Assembly: GCA_963733145.1 (NCBI GenBank)
Contig: CAVTCJ010000013.1
Span: forward strand, 558,001-622,000
DNA: 64,000 bases
Reading direction: 5' to 3'
Source: JAHIKV01 sp963733145
GTDB taxonomy: Bacteria; Planctomycetota; Planctomycetia; Pirellulales; Thermoguttaceae
Shown piece after piece: positions 47,253 through 60,897 of the stretch (position 1 is the stretch's first letter; each line of letters begins with the position of its first letter). Below the pieces are notes generated by a model, which saw only the letters and a program-made list of their open reading frames with translations, did no database searches and had not been told where the DNA came from. A program made the position numbers and the translations under genes.

Positions 47253-48068
47253 GTGACCGACGAACCGAACAAATTGAACGGGCAACCAACCGCGGAACCG
47301 GCGGCGGAAATGCCCGCGGAGCCGCTCGCCGACCAGCGCGCGGAGACACCTCCCGAGGCGGCGGAAACGTCCGCGCCGCTCGAAACGGAAGCGGTTCAAC
47401 CGGCGCCGGCCGCGGAAGCGGCAGACGCGCCGCCGGCCGAGGAATCGCCCCAGCCGGCCGGGGAGCAGGCCCCACCGGCCGAAGCCGCCGAAAAGCCGGA
47501 GCCGGAGGAAGAACAGAAGGAAGAGCCGAAGTCGGATAAAATGGATTGGTACATCCTCAAGGTGCAGAGCAACCGCGAGGAGTCGATCCGCGAGGGGCTG
47601 TTGCGGCGGGTGGCCATCGCCGGCTTGGATTACTTCTTCGATCAGGTCATCGTGCCGACCGAAAAAGTCACCGAGTTCAAGGGGGGGAAGAAGAAGGTCA
47701 TCAAGCGGAAACTGTATCCCGGCTACCTCGTGGTCCACATGGAGATCAACGACGACACGTGGTTTCTGGTCCGCGAGACGCCGGGCATCGGCGATTTCAC
47801 CGGTGCGGCGGGCCGGCCCAGCCCGATGCTGCCCCACGAAGTCGAACGCATCGTGGTGAAGCACGAGGAAAAGAGCGAAAAGGCCCCCAAACTGAAAATC
47901 GCTTTCAACCAAGGCGAGCGCGTTAAAATCAAGGAAGGCACCTTCGAGAACTTCGAGGGCGAAGTGGACAACATCGACGAAACCAACGGGCGGGTGACCG
48001 TGATGATCAACATCTTCGGCCGTTCCACCCCGGTTGAGTTGGAGTATTGGCAAATCGAGGCATTGTAA
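47253..48068 (+). CDS. nusG: Transcription antitermination factor NusG with acidic N-terminal extension
   Basis: The GTG at 47253 follows AAGGGG and gives 271 residues. Residues 1-96 are a Pro/Ala/Glu-rich, mostly disordered, acidic segment ending EEEQKEEPKSDK. The NGN domain starts at MDWYILKVQSNREESIREGL, and the KOW domain is FNQGERVKIKEGTFENFEGE. The C-terminus is TPVELEYWQIEAL. Core NusG is about 175-180 residues, so the extension is extra. An internal ATG at the start of NGN (47541) could make a short form. It couples RNA polymerase with ribosome or Rho. Confidence 0.94.
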   Translation: MTDEPNKLNGQPTAEPAAEMPAEPLADQRAETPPEAAETSAPLETEAVQPAPAAEAADAPPAEESPQPAGEQAPPAEAAEKPEPEEEQKEEPKSDKMDWYILKVQSNREESIREGLLRRVAIAGLDYFFDQVIVPTEKVTEFKGGKKKVIKRKLYPGYLVVHMEINDDTWFLVRETPGIGDFTGAAGRPSPMLPHEVERIVVKHEEKSEKAPKLKIAFNQGERVKIKEGTFENFEGEVDNIDETNGRVTVMINIFGRSTPVELEYWQIEAL

Positions 48069-48076
48069 GAGGAAAG

Positions 48077-48180
48077 GGGATTAGGGATTAGGGATTAGGG
48101 ATTGGATGGCGGAAAGTGTATTTACCGCTTGCGGTTTCGCACCGGCCACCGACCACTGACCACTGACCACTGACCACTGA
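48077..48180. repeat. Heptamer arrays (GGGATTA; GACCACT) between nusG and rplK
   Basis: GGGATTAGGGATTAGGGATT at 48077-48104 and GACCACTGACCACTGACCAC at 48147-48180. The two arrays use different monomers and do not pair with each other. The second ends three bases before the rplK ATG. Confidence 0.85.
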
Positions 48181-48183
48181 ATA

Positions 48184-48612
48184 ATGGCAAAGCAATTAGT
48201 CGGCCAAGTGAAATTTCAAGTTCCCGGCGGACAGGCGACCCCTGCTCCCCCGGTGGGCACCTCGCTGGGACGGTTCGGGATCAATCTCGGCCAGTTCGTG
48301 ATGCAGTTCAACGAACGGACCAAGGAGGCCGGCGGGATGCCCATCCCGGTGGTGGTCAAGGTGTACAACGACCGGAGTTTCGAGTTTGTCACCAAGAGTC
48401 CGCCGGCCGCCGCGCTGTTGAAGCAGGCCGCCGGCATCGCCAAGGGCTCGGGCGTGCCGAACAAAGAAAAGGTGGGCAAGGTTACGGTCGCCCAGATCGA
48501 TGAAATCTGCAAGACGAAAACGCCCGACCTCAATGCCAGCGACTTGGAACACGCCCGGCACATGGTCGAGGGAACCGCCCGCAGCATGGGATTGGAAGTG
48601 GTGAAAGAGTAG
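48184..48612 (+). CDS. rplK: Ribosomal protein uL11
   Basis: The product is 142 residues: VKFQVPGGQATPAPPVGTSL is the N-terminal domain with its Pro-rich stretch, and the C-terminal RNA-binding domain ends ARHMVEGTARSMGLEV. It binds the GTPase-associated region of 23S rRNA. There is no standard Shine-Dalgarno; the upstream 35 bases are GACCACT repeats, so initiation may depend on coupling or on unstructured leader. Confidence 0.97.
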   Translation: MAKQLVGQVKFQVPGGQATPAPPVGTSLGRFGINLGQFVMQFNERTKEAGGMPIPVVVKVYNDRSFEFVTKSPPAAALLKQAAGIAKGSGVPNKEKVGKVTVAQIDEICKTKTPDLNASDLEHARHMVEGTARSMGLEVVKE

Positions 48613-48617
48613 ATTTT

Positions 48618-48707
48618 TGGTCTTAGGTCTTGGGTCTTAGGTCTTGGAGCGAAGACCTAAGACCCAAGACCCAAGACCCAAGACCCAAGACCCAAGACCC
48701 AAGACCT
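48618..48707. repeat. Heptamer hairpin (GTCTTAG / AAGACCC) between rplK and rplA
   Basis: GGTCTTAGGTCTTGGGTCTT at the left and about seven AAGACCC/AAGACCT units at the right. It ends four bases before the rplA ATG, so the ribosome binding site is within the repeat. Confidence 0.9.
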
Positions 48708-48710
48708 AAT

Positions 48711-49394
48711 ATGCCAAAACTAGCCAAACGTATGACGGCCATGCTGAAGAAGGCGCCGCCGGACAAGAGACCCTTGCCGGTCGACGAAGCGGTGGCCGTT
48801 CTGAAGACCTTCAACACCACGAAGTTCGACCAGTCGGTGGACATCGCCATCCGCCTGGGCATCGACGCCAAGCAGGCCGACCAACTCGTGCGCGGCTCGA
48901 TCGTCCTGCCCAACGGCATCGGCAAGAAGCTGCGGGTGATCGTGTTCGCCAAGGGCGACAAGCTGGACGAAGCCACGGCGGCCGGGGCCGACGAGGTGGG
49001 CGGGCCGGAAATGGCCGAGAAGATCAAGGGCGGCTGGACCGACTTCGACGTCTGCATCGCCGCCCCCGACATGATGGGCGTCGTCGGCCCCTTGGGCAAA
49101 GTGCTCGGCCCCCGCGGTCTGATGCCCTCGCCCCGCGCGGGAACCGTCACCCCGGACGTGGGCAAAGTGGTCAAGGAGTACAAGGCGGGCAAGGTCGAGT
49201 TCCGCAACGACAAGGACGGCAACGTCCATTCCGTGGTCGGCAAGCTGAGCTTCGAGCCCGCCAAACTCGCCGAAAACGTCAACGCCTTCATCGGCCACGT
49301 CAACGCCATCAAGCCGCAGGCCGTGAAAGGACAATACATCAAGGGGATCGTGCTGAGCGCCACGATGAGCCCCGGCGTGAGGATACAATCTTGA
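48711..49394 (+). CDS. rplA: Ribosomal protein uL1
   Basis: The product is 227 residues with the L1 signature region GKVLGPRGLMPSPRAGTVTP and the two-domain pattern. It binds the L1 stalk of 23S rRNA and in many bacteria represses its own rplKA mRNA. It starts right after a heptamer array with no GGAGG-like site. The N-terminus MPKLAKRMTAMLKK is normal. Confidence 0.97.
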   Translation: MPKLAKRMTAMLKKAPPDKRPLPVDEAVAVLKTFNTTKFDQSVDIAIRLGIDAKQADQLVRGSIVLPNGIGKKLRVIVFAKGDKLDEATAAGADEVGGPEMAEKIKGGWTDFDVCIAAPDMMGVVGPLGKVLGPRGLMPSPRAGTVTPDVGKVVKEYKAGKVEFRNDKDGNVHSVVGKLSFEPAKLAENVNAFIGHVNAIKPQAVKGQYIKGIVLSATMSPGVRIQS

Positions 49395-49402
49395 AAGCAA
49401 GG

Positions 49403-49540
49403 TTTTGGGTCTTGGGTCTTAGGTCTTTGTTCGAGAGACCACGGCTCAGGACCGAAAATGAAAAAAAGTCTTGGGTCTCTGTCCAAGAGAGCGTAATCCA
49501 AGACCTAAGACCTAAGACCTAAGACCTAGACCCAAGACCT
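49403..49540. repeat. Heptamer hairpin between rplA and rplJ
   Basis: GGGTCTTGGGTCTTAGGTCT at the left and AAGACCTAAGACCTAAGACC at the right, enclosing about 70 bp of non-repeat sequence. It uses the same monomer as the arrays after tuf and rplK, in the region where E. coli keeps the L10 leader. Confidence 0.88.
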
Positions 49541-49548
49541 TTAGTTCC

Positions 49549-50106
49549 ATGAGCAAGTACGTAAAAAATCTGGTATCGGAACATCTCCGCGGGCGGCTGA
49601 GCGACGTCCACGACGCCCTTTTGGTGAACATGATCGGCCTGGACGCCAACACCAACACGCGGTTGCGGGCGGTGTTGCGCGAAAAAAACATCCAGGTGAT
49701 GGTGATCAAGAACAGCCTCGCCGCGCGAGCCGCCGCGGACACCCCGCTGGCCCCGCTGTTTACCGGCCTCGAAGGGACCGCGGCCGTCTGCTGGGGCGCC
49801 GAAGACATCATCAGCCTGGCGAAGGAAATCACCAAGCTGGCGAAGGACCAGGAGTATTCCCCCTTCCAGCCCCGCGGCGGGGTGATGGACGGCGAGCGGC
49901 TCGACGCCGCCGGCGTCGAACAGATCAGTAAATGGCCCAGCCGCCGGGAGCAGTTGAGCATTCTCTTGGGGCAAATCCTCTCGCCGGGCGCGAATTTGGT
50001 CAGCCAGTTGAGCTCGATCGGCGGCGCCCTGGCCAGCCAGATCAAGCAAAAGGGAGAAGAGGGCGAAGCGAGCGAAGTGAAGGACGAGTCCGCCACGGAC
50101 GGCTGA
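49549..50106 (+). CDS. rplJ: Ribosomal protein uL10
   Basis: The product is 185 residues: MSKYVKNLVSEHLRGRLSDV, then VIKNSLAARAA and FTGLEGTAAVCW. A C-terminal helix binds L7/L12. It forms the base of the L7/L12 stalk. It begins 8 bp after a heptamer array, again without a clear Shine-Dalgarno. Confidence 0.95.
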   Translation: MSKYVKNLVSEHLRGRLSDVHDALLVNMIGLDANTNTRLRAVLREKNIQVMVIKNSLAARAAADTPLAPLFTGLEGTAAVCWGAEDIISLAKEITKLAKDQEYSPFQPRGGVMDGERLDAAGVEQISKWPSRREQLSILLGQILSPGANLVSQLSSIGGALASQIKQKGEEGEASEVKDESATDG

Positions 50107-50163
50107 TAGTGAACAGTATAGTGCAAAGTGCGAATTCGGTAGTTCCAATTATGGATTATTGAT

Positions 50164-50234
50164 CGTTTAGCGGCCGTCGGCACGACGGCCATGGTCGGGC
50201 GAAACACGGGCCGTCGTGCCGACGGCCGCTAAAC
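50164..50234. repeat. Family D inverted repeat
   Basis: CGTTTAGCGGCCGTCGGCACGACGGCC at the left and GGGCCGTCGTGCCGACGGCCGCTAAAC at the right. It lies between rplJ and rplL, where a tight coupling is usual. Confidence 0.9.
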
Positions 50235-50351
50235 ATACTCATAAAATCGCCGAACTTGGAACAACGTGAATTCATGTTGCATTACCACCCCATACCCAAC
50301 CATTTGTTTTCCACTTAACGAACTAAAGTGCGAGAAAGGATCGAGAGCGTC

Positions 50352-50762
50352 ATGGCAACGGCAGAAGCAACCCGCGAATTTTCCGCGTTGACCCTCGAGC
50401 TCGGCGACAAGATCGTCGGCTTGACCCTGAAAGAGGCCAAGGAACTCAGCGACTACCTGGAAGAGGTCCACGGCATCAAACCGGCCGCCGGCGGCGCGGT
50501 GATGATGGCCGCTCCGGCGGAAGGCGGCGGCGCCGCGGCCCCCGCCGAGAAGACCGACTTCGACGTGGTCCTGGAAGGTTTCGGCGACAAGAAAATCGGC
50601 GTGATCAAGGTGGTCCGCGCCGTCACCGCCTTGGGACTGAAAGAGGCCAAGGACCTGGTCGAGAGCGTGCCCGCCAAAATCAAGGAAGGGCTTTCCAAGG
50701 AAGACGCCGAAAAGCTCAAGAAAGAACTGGAAGAAGCCGGCGGCACGGTTTCGCTCAAATAG
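50352..50762 (+). CDS. rplL: Ribosomal protein bL12 (L7/L12)
   Basis: The product is 136 residues: an N-terminal dimerisation helix pair, an Ala/Gly hinge (MMAAPAEGGGAAAPAEKT) and the C-terminal domain FDVVLEGFGDKKIGVIKVVR ... GLKEAKDLVESVP. It starts at MATAEATREF after AAAGGA. It recruits translational GTPases including the EF-Tu encoded upstream. Confidence 0.97.
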   Translation: MATAEATREFSALTLELGDKIVGLTLKEAKELSDYLEEVHGIKPAAGGAVMMAAPAEGGGAAAPAEKTDFDVVLEGFGDKKIGVIKVVRAVTALGLKEAKDLVESVPAKIKEGLSKEDAEKLKKELEEAGGTVSLK

Positions 50763-50784
50763 CAGTTGCTCGACTCCCTGTAAA

Positions 50785-50805
50785 GCCGCGGCCATCGGCC
50801 GCGGC
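50785..50805 (+). promoter_or_regulatory. GC-rich hairpin between rplL and rpoB
   Basis: A 9-bp stem GCCGCGGCC/GGCCGCGGC with a 3-nt loop and no T-tract. It is at the place where many bacteria have a partial attenuator or RNA processing site ahead of rpoB. Confidence 0.35.
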
Positions 50806-50994
50806 GTTGGAAACACGCGGATGGAAGGCACGGGTGTCCTACCTCTGCTCCGGCCCGCATCGGCGCGGCGCCGCCGTCGCCCAAACCCCGTCAGCGGTGT
50901 TGTTCCGCGACCGCCGGTTCTCCGCGACCGTTGGCCGCGGCCGTACAATTTGCACATTTTGCGTTGCTGTTTCCTCCGAGGAGGGTGATCCCTT

Positions 50995-53900
50995 ATGGCC
51001 ACTACGGCTCAACGACGGCTTAAACCCCGGGATATTCGTCACTTCGGCAGCCTTCGTTCCACTTACCCAATCCCCGATTTAACGGAAATCCAGACGCGCA
51101 GCTACGATGCTTTCCTGCAATACGACCTCCCCTGGCAAAAACGGCAGGACCAGGGGATCGAGGGCGTGCTGCGGGAGATCTTCCCCATCGAAAGCTACGA
51201 CAAGACGCTGCGCCTCGAGTATATCCGCTACGAGTTGGGCAAACCGCGCTACGAACCGGACGAATGCCGGCAACTCCGCCTGACCTACGGCCGCCCCTTC
51301 AAGGTCTGGCTCCGCCTGACCAAGGAGCAGCCGGTCGAGGAGGAGGTCTACCTCGGCGACATCCCCATCATGCTCGGCGGCGGCGAGTTCATCATCAACG
51401 GGGCCGAGCGGGTGGTCGTCAGCCAACTCCACCGCAGCCCCGGCGTGGACTTCGTCTCCGAGGTCGAGGGGACCGGCGAACGCCGCCTGCACAGTTGCCG
51501 CATCATCCCCGAACGCGGAAGCTGGATCGAACTGAACGTAAACCGCAAGGAAAGCCTGACGGTCCGCATCGACCAGAGCGGCAAGTTCTCGATCATGACC
51601 CTGTTGCGGGCAATGGATCCGGTCTACGGCGACAGCGCCAACCTGCTGCGGGCGTTCTTTCCCGCCGAAACCGTCAAAATCACCGACGGCCGAACCGCCG
51701 CGAAGCTGGAAGGCAAGATGGCCGTCAGCGACGTGATTTATCCGCCCGACAGCCCCCGGGCCGGTGAAATCATCGTCGAGTCCGCCCAGAAAATCACCAA
51801 GAATCTCGCCGAGACGATCTGCACTTCCGGCCTGAAGCAGTTGGAAGTGATGGACGACCCGAAGAATCCGCTGCTGCTGAACGCCCTCAACGACGACAAC
51901 ACGGCCAGCCACGAGGAAGCGCTGCTGCGGATCTACCAGCGGCTGCGGCCCGGCAACCCGCCGCAGTTGGAAAAGGCCAAGGCCCTCTTCCACGAGAAGT
52001 TTTACGACACCAACCGCTACCGGCTGGGCCGCGTGGGCCGCTTCCGCATCAACCGCAAGCTGGGCCTGAACATCCCCGAGGAGGAGATGACCCTCCACGC
52101 CGACGATCTGATCGCGGCGATCAAGTACATCGTCGCGCTGCGGGCCGGCGAGCCTGACGCCGAAATCGACGACATCGACCACTTGGGCAACCGGCGGTTG
52201 AGGACCATCGACGAGTTGGCCTCCGACGAATTGCGCAAGGGCTTTCTCAAGCTCCGCCGCACGGTCCAGGAACGGATGAGCCTCAAGGACCTGGAGGACA
52301 TGACTCCCCGCAGCCTGGTCAATCCGAAGAGCATTTCGGCGGCGATCGAATACTTTTTCGGCCGCGGCGAGCTTTCGCAGGTGGTCGATCAGACGAACGC
52401 CCTCTCGATGCTGACCCACGAGCGGCGTCTGTCCGCGTTGGGGCCGGGCGGCTTGAACCGCAAGCGGGCCGGCTTCGAGGTCCGCGACGTGCATATCTCG
52501 CACTACGGGCGAATCTGCCCCATCGAAACCCCTGAAGGCACCAACATCGGCTTGATCTCCTCGCTGGCCCTTTATGCCGGCGTGGACGAATACGGCTTTC
52601 TCGTGACCCCCTATCAAAAACTGCACAAGGGACACTTGACCGACCAGACCGAGTGGTTGCGGGCGGACCAGGAACACGAAGCCATTCTGGCCCCGGCCGA
52701 CGCCCTGATCGAGAACGGGCGGCTGGCGGGCGATACGATCATCGCCCGGCATCGCGGCGATTTCCAACTGGTTCCCATCGAACAGGTGCAGTACATCGAC
52801 GTGGCCCCGGCCCAGATGGTCGGCGTCTCGGCGGGACTGATCCCCTTCCTCGAACACGACGACGCCAACCGGGCCTTGATGGGCTCGAACATGCAGCGCC
52901 AGGCGGTGCCGCTGCTGGTCACGGAGGCCCCGCTGGTGGCCACCGGCTTGGAAACCGTGGCCGCCGTCAATTCGAGCATGTTGGTCCGCGCCCGGCGGAA
53001 GGGCGCCGTCACCCGCGTCGACGCCGGTCAAATTGAAATCGGCGCCGACGTATACCCCCTCCGCAAGTTCGTCGGCCTGAACGAGCGGACCTGTCAAAAT
53101 CAGAAGCCCATCGTGCAATTGGGCGACAAGGTCGAAAAGGGACAGGTCATCGCCGACGGCGCCGGCATTCAACAAGGCGAGTTGGCCCTGGGGCGGAACG
53201 TGCTCGCGGCTTTCATGGCCTGGGACGGATTCAACTTCGAGGACGCCATCATCATCAGCGAAGCGCTGGTCGAACAAGACGCCTACACCTCGATCCACAT
53301 CGAGGAATTCGACATCGAAATCCGCGAGACCAAGCTCGGCCGCGAGGAATTCACCCGCGACATCCCCAACGTCAGCGAGCGGCAACTGCGCAACCTCGAC
53401 GAAAACGGCATCGTGCGGGTGGGCACTTACGTGGAACCGGGAGACATCCTGGTCGGCAAGGTCTCGCCGAAATCCAAAACCGAACTGACCCCCGAGGAAA
53501 AGCTGCTGCACGCCATCTTCGGCCGGGCGGGCGAAGACGTGAAAAACGACTCGCTGGAAGTCTCCTCCGGCGTCGAAGGCATCGTCATCGGCACCCAAAA
53601 GTTCTCCCGCCGGATGAGCCTCAGCGAGGACGAGCGGAAGGCCTTCGAGGCGGCCTTGAAAGAGGCCGAGGCCAAAGGCAACGAGCGGATTGCCGCCGCC
53701 TTCGGCGAATTGGTCAATGAAATCGAGGGCGTGCTGCATAAAAAACTCACCGACGAGGACGGCAATCACCTGGTCGAAGGCCAGGAGCACCGCTACGTCG
53801 CCGAGCAGGCCAATGAGTTCAACATCGAAAAGCTCGACATCCGCAGCCCGCAACGCAAGACCGACGTCGAAAAGATATACGCCAACCTCTGGTCCGCCGT

Positions 53901-54708
53901 GGAAGCGGCGATCGACGCCAAGGAGCGCACGTTGAATTCGATGAAACGCGGCGACGAGCTGCGCAGCGGCGTCTTGCAGATGGTGAAGGTCTACGTGGCC
54001 GCGAAGCGGGTGATCTCGGTGGGCGACAAGATGGCCGGCCGCCACGGAAACAAGGGCGTCATCGCCAAAATCCTGCCCCAGGAGGACATGCCCTTCCTGG
54101 CCGACGGAACCCCCGTCCAAATCCTGCTCAATCCGCTGGGCGTCCCCAGCCGTATGAACGTGGGCCAAATTCTGGAGACCCACCTGGGTTGGGCCGGCGC
54201 CGCGCTGGGTTTTCAGGCCATCACGCCCATCTTCGACGGGGCAACCGAGGCGGACATCCACAAGGCCCTCGAAGAAGCCGGCCTGCCGGCGCACGGCAAG
54301 GCCCAGCTCTACGACGGCCGCACCGGAGAAAAATTCGAGCAGCTCTCCACCGTGGGTTTCATCTACATGATGAAACTGCACCACCTGGTCGACGACAAGG
54401 TCCACGCCCGCTCGACGGGCCCCTACTCGTTGATTACGCAGCAGCCGTTGGGCGGCAAGGCCCGCTTCGGCGGCCAGCGGTTCGGTGAAATGGAGGTCTG
54501 GGCCCTGGAAGCCTACGGCGCCGCGTACCTCCTCCAGGAACTGTTGACCGTGAAGAGCGACGACGTCGAGGGGCGGACGAAAATCTACGAAGCGATGGTC
54601 AAGGGCGAAAACACGCTCGAAGCCGGCACCCCCGCCAGCTTCGACGTCTTGACCAACGAAATCCGCGGACTGGCGTTGAACATGCAGTTGGAAAAATCGC
54701 ACATTTAA
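50995..54708 (+). CDS. rpoB: RNA polymerase beta subunit
   Basis: The product is 1237 residues and full length. ATG has GGAGG upstream (GAGGAGGGTGATCCCTT). Conserved blocks include the rifampicin region (LSQVVDQTNALSMLTHERRL, then RVKRAG-like NRKRAGFEVRDVHISHYGRI) and GRHGNKGVI near the active centre. The C-terminal TGPYSLITQQPLGGKARFGG and RFGEMEVWALEAYGA are also intact. No frame breaks were found, unlike rpoC. Confidence 0.98.
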   Translation: MATTAQRRLKPRDIRHFGSLRSTYPIPDLTEIQTRSYDAFLQYDLPWQKRQDQGIEGVLREIFPIESYDKTLRLEYIRYELGKPRYEPDECRQLRLTYGRPFKVWLRLTKEQPVEEEVYLGDIPIMLGGGEFIINGAERVVVSQLHRSPGVDFVSEVEGTGERRLHSCRIIPERGSWIELNVNRKESLTVRIDQSGKFSIMTLLRAMDPVYGDSANLLRAFFPAETVKITDGRTAAKLEGKMAVSDVIYPPDSPRAGEIIVESAQKITKNLAETICTSGLKQLEVMDDPKNPLLLNALNDDNTASHEEALLRIYQRLRPGNPPQLEKAKALFHEKFYDTNRYRLGRVGRFRINRKLGLNIPEEEMTLHADDLIAAIKYIVALRAGEPDAEIDDIDHLGNRRLRTIDELASDELRKGFLKLRRTVQERMSLKDLEDMTPRSLVNPKSISAAIEYFFGRGELSQVVDQTNALSMLTHERRLSALGPGGLNRKRAGFEVRDVHISHYGRICPIETPEGTNIGLISSLALYAGVDEYGFLVTPYQKLHKGHLTDQTEWLRADQEHEAILAPADALIENGRLAGDTIIARHRGDFQLVPIEQVQYIDVAPAQMVGVSAGLIPFLEHDDANRALMGSNMQRQAVPLLVTEAPLVATGLETVAAVNSSMLVRARRKGAVTRVDAGQIEIGADVYPLRKFVGLNERTCQNQKPIVQLGDKVEKGQVIADGAGIQQGELALGRNVLAAFMAWDGFNFEDAIIISEALVEQDAYTSIHIEEFDIEIRETKLGREEFTRDIPNVSERQLRNLDENGIVRVGTYVEPGDILVGKVSPKSKTELTPEEKLLHAIFGRAGEDVKNDSLEVSSGVEGIVIGTQKFSRRMSLSEDERKAFEAALKEAEAKGNERIAAAFGELVNEIEGVLHKKLTDEDGNHLVEGQEHRYVAEQANEFNIEKLDIRSPQRKTDVEKIYANLWSAVEAAIDAKERTLNSMKRGDELRSGVLQMVKVYVAAKRVISVGDKMAGRHGNKGVIAKILPQEDMPFLADGTPVQILLNPLGVPSRMNVGQILETHLGWAGAALGFQAITPIFDGATEADIHKALEEAGLPAHGKAQLYDGRTGEKFEQLSTVGFIYMMKLHHLVDDKVHARSTGPYSLITQQPLGGKARFGGQRFGEMEVWALEAYGAAYLLQELLTVKSDDVEGRTKIYEAMVKGENTLEAGTPASFDVLTNEIRGLALNMQLEKSHI

Positions 54709-54762
54709 CGAAATGGCTCTAAACCGCTATCCTTCCGGCATAGATTGCTATCGTAGGTTTCC

Positions 54763-55840
54763 ATGTCAAGACACAACCGGAAAAATCTGATCGGAAAGAT
54801 TCAGAAAATCCGCAATTCAACCGTGCTGTGCTACTTGACGAGTCTGCGCCCTAACGTTCCCGGTCAAATGGCTGAGGATGCGGTTCGCGTTATTTTCGAT
54901 CATTTGCTTCGACTGCCGTCCCGACCGGTTCCAAAGTTGGATATTTTTTTGTGCAGCAACGGCGGCAGCGGCACTGTTCCTTGGCGGCTGGTGTCACTTT
55001 TTCGGGAATTTGCGTCTTCATTTGCGGTTCTGGTGCCTTATCGGGCGTACAGCGCAGGCTTCCTTGCTCGCGCTGGGAGCCGATGAAATCTTGATGCACC
55101 CTTTCGCTGAATTAGGACCAATTGATCCGACAGTTTCCAACGATTTTAATCCCGTCGAGCAAGGAACGGGAAGGCGTTTGGGAATTAGTGTTGAAGACGT
55201 CAGCGCCTATATCAATTTCGTGAAGTCGAGTGTCGGCATCACCCATGAAGACGAATTGGTGAAAGCCGTCGAGATCTTGGCAAGCAAGGTTCATCCGTTG
55301 GCTCTTGGCAATGTTGAAAGGTTTTTATCTCAGTCTCGAATGATTGCCAAGAAGATACGGCGGACCCACATGAAAGACGCGGATGATCATACTATCCAGG
55401 AAATAGTCGAAAACATGGCGTCAAAGCTGTACTTCCACGGTCATCCCATCAACAGGCACGAAGCTAAGGAAGACTTGAAGTTAAAGGTCCTGACCGATAT
55501 TCCACCAGAATTGGAAGCGGCGATGTGGTCGCTATATGCGGATTATGAAGAAGAGTTTGAAAACCTCTCCACTTTTAATCCAGCAGCGGATTTAGCAGCG
55601 ATGTCGAACCCTTCTCCAGCAACTTCCGCCTCGTTGCCGCCACCCAAAGAAAAGACTTACACTCTCGTACACGCCATGATCGAGAGCGAAATCTTGGCGA
55701 GTTGCTTTACCACCACCCGCAGGTATCGGACTATTGCTGGTTGTCCACCGGGGCAGGAGGCGATTCAGGAGGAAATGCTATCGCAAGGCTGGAGTCATTC
55801 CGAGGATTCCGGGGGGGAATCCCGACTGAACAGTCGTTGA
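54763..55840 (+). CDS. Serine-protease-fold (SDH proteinase/ClpP-class) protein between rpoB and rpoC, frameshifted
   Basis: The first frame has KLDIFLCSNGGSGTVPWRLV and VLVPYRAYSAG; the second continues SLLALGADEILMHPFAELGP. Joined at the GG at 55057-55058 by one extra G they give AYSAGASLLALGADEILMHP. That is the nucleophile-Ser and following block of the serine dehydrogenase proteinase (SDH_sah)/SppA-like clan. About 359 residues. Codon use is less GC-biased than the flanking rpo genes. The tail has a Ser/Pro-rich linker (SNPSPATSASLPPPKEKTY) and a last domain. It is unexpected here, since rpoB and rpoC are usually adjacent. Confidence 0.72.
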
Positions 55841-56127
55841 CACAGGCTCAGGATGTTCGAGAGGAGAAGGCGACTCCTCCAGGCCGGAGGACGCAGAAAC
55901 CCCCACTCCACGAGGAGTCGTGCAGACTTTGCCAAGCGTTGAGGGAATGAACGTGCTGGCCGCCAAGACTTTGGTTGTCATAAGGCACCTTATAAAACCT
56001 GGCCCCACAAATGGGGGAACGCTCTAAAATGAATCATACGCTGCAATAATCGATTTTGCAAGCCTCGTTTGAGGCCACAAAACATTTTCCGCCAGTTACA
56101 ACCACTCCAAATCCAGGGAGTAACGCA
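55841..56127. other. Gap before rpoC without a supportable gene
   Basis: This is the spacer between the inserted protease-like gene and rpoC. Small open frames exist but have no recognisable product. rpoC has AGGGAG before its GTG; promoter elements are not clear. Confidence 0.4.
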
Positions 56128-60508
<4,381 letters not shown>

Positions 60509-60613
60509 GACTTTGTCGGAGGCGAATCCCGTTGCCGATGAGCGTTGTTTCCGCTCTGAAGCGGGGTGCCATTGTGCCTGGAATCATGGTAAAATGATTC
60601 CGGAGGGTACGGC

Positions 60614-60856
60614 ATGACAACGCTTACGACAACCGAGGCTTCTCAGAAACTCCCAGAGCTACTTGACGCCCTGGCCGAATCCCACGATGTCGTCCAGATC
60701 GCCGGCGAGCGAAATCGTGCGGTCCTGATCTCCGACAACGATTGGGGGGCCATCCAGGAAACGCTGTATCTCGGCTCTATTCCGGGCATGAAGGAGTCCC
60801 TTATCGAAGGGCTGCGGATGCCGCTCGAGGAATGCACCAAGGAGCTTGACTGGTGA
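60614..60856 (+). CDS. Phd/YefM family antitoxin
   Basis: The product is 80 residues. MTTLTTTEASQKLPELLDAL is the DNA-binding Phd fold, and the C-terminal tail should wrap the toxin. It starts behind GGAGGG. Its stop overlaps the GTG of the toxin remnant by four bases (GTGA), the usual layout of a Phd-YoeB/Txe pair. The toxin gene is broken, so this antitoxin may now be an orphan. Confidence 0.85.
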   Translation: MTTLTTTEASQKLPELLDALAESHDVVQIAGERNRAVLISDNDWGAIQETLYLGSIPGMKESLIEGLRMPLEECTKELDW

Positions 60857-60897
60857 ATTGGACGCTGGTCTTCACCACGCAAGGAGGTTACCATTGA
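60853..60897 (+). pseudogene. N-terminal remnant of a YoeB/Txe toxin gene
   Basis: GTG at 60853 reads MNWTLVFTTQ and stops four codons later. NWTLVFT-x-QA is the start of YoeB/Txe ribosome-dependent RNases. The C-terminal part is found at 61722-61829, so about 830 bp of other genes now split it. Confidence 0.72.

Noticed and set aside
48077..48104. Telomere-like GGGATTA repeats
   Set aside because: One of several different heptamers in the region; internal, short and next to nusG. No sign of a replicon end.
51079..54702. A 1207-codon open frame antisense to rpoB, and similar ones antisense to rpoC (55990-57882, 58391-60418)
   Set aside because: They mirror GC-rich codon use of the sense gene, with His/Val/Asp-rich compositions typical of shadow frames and no domain.
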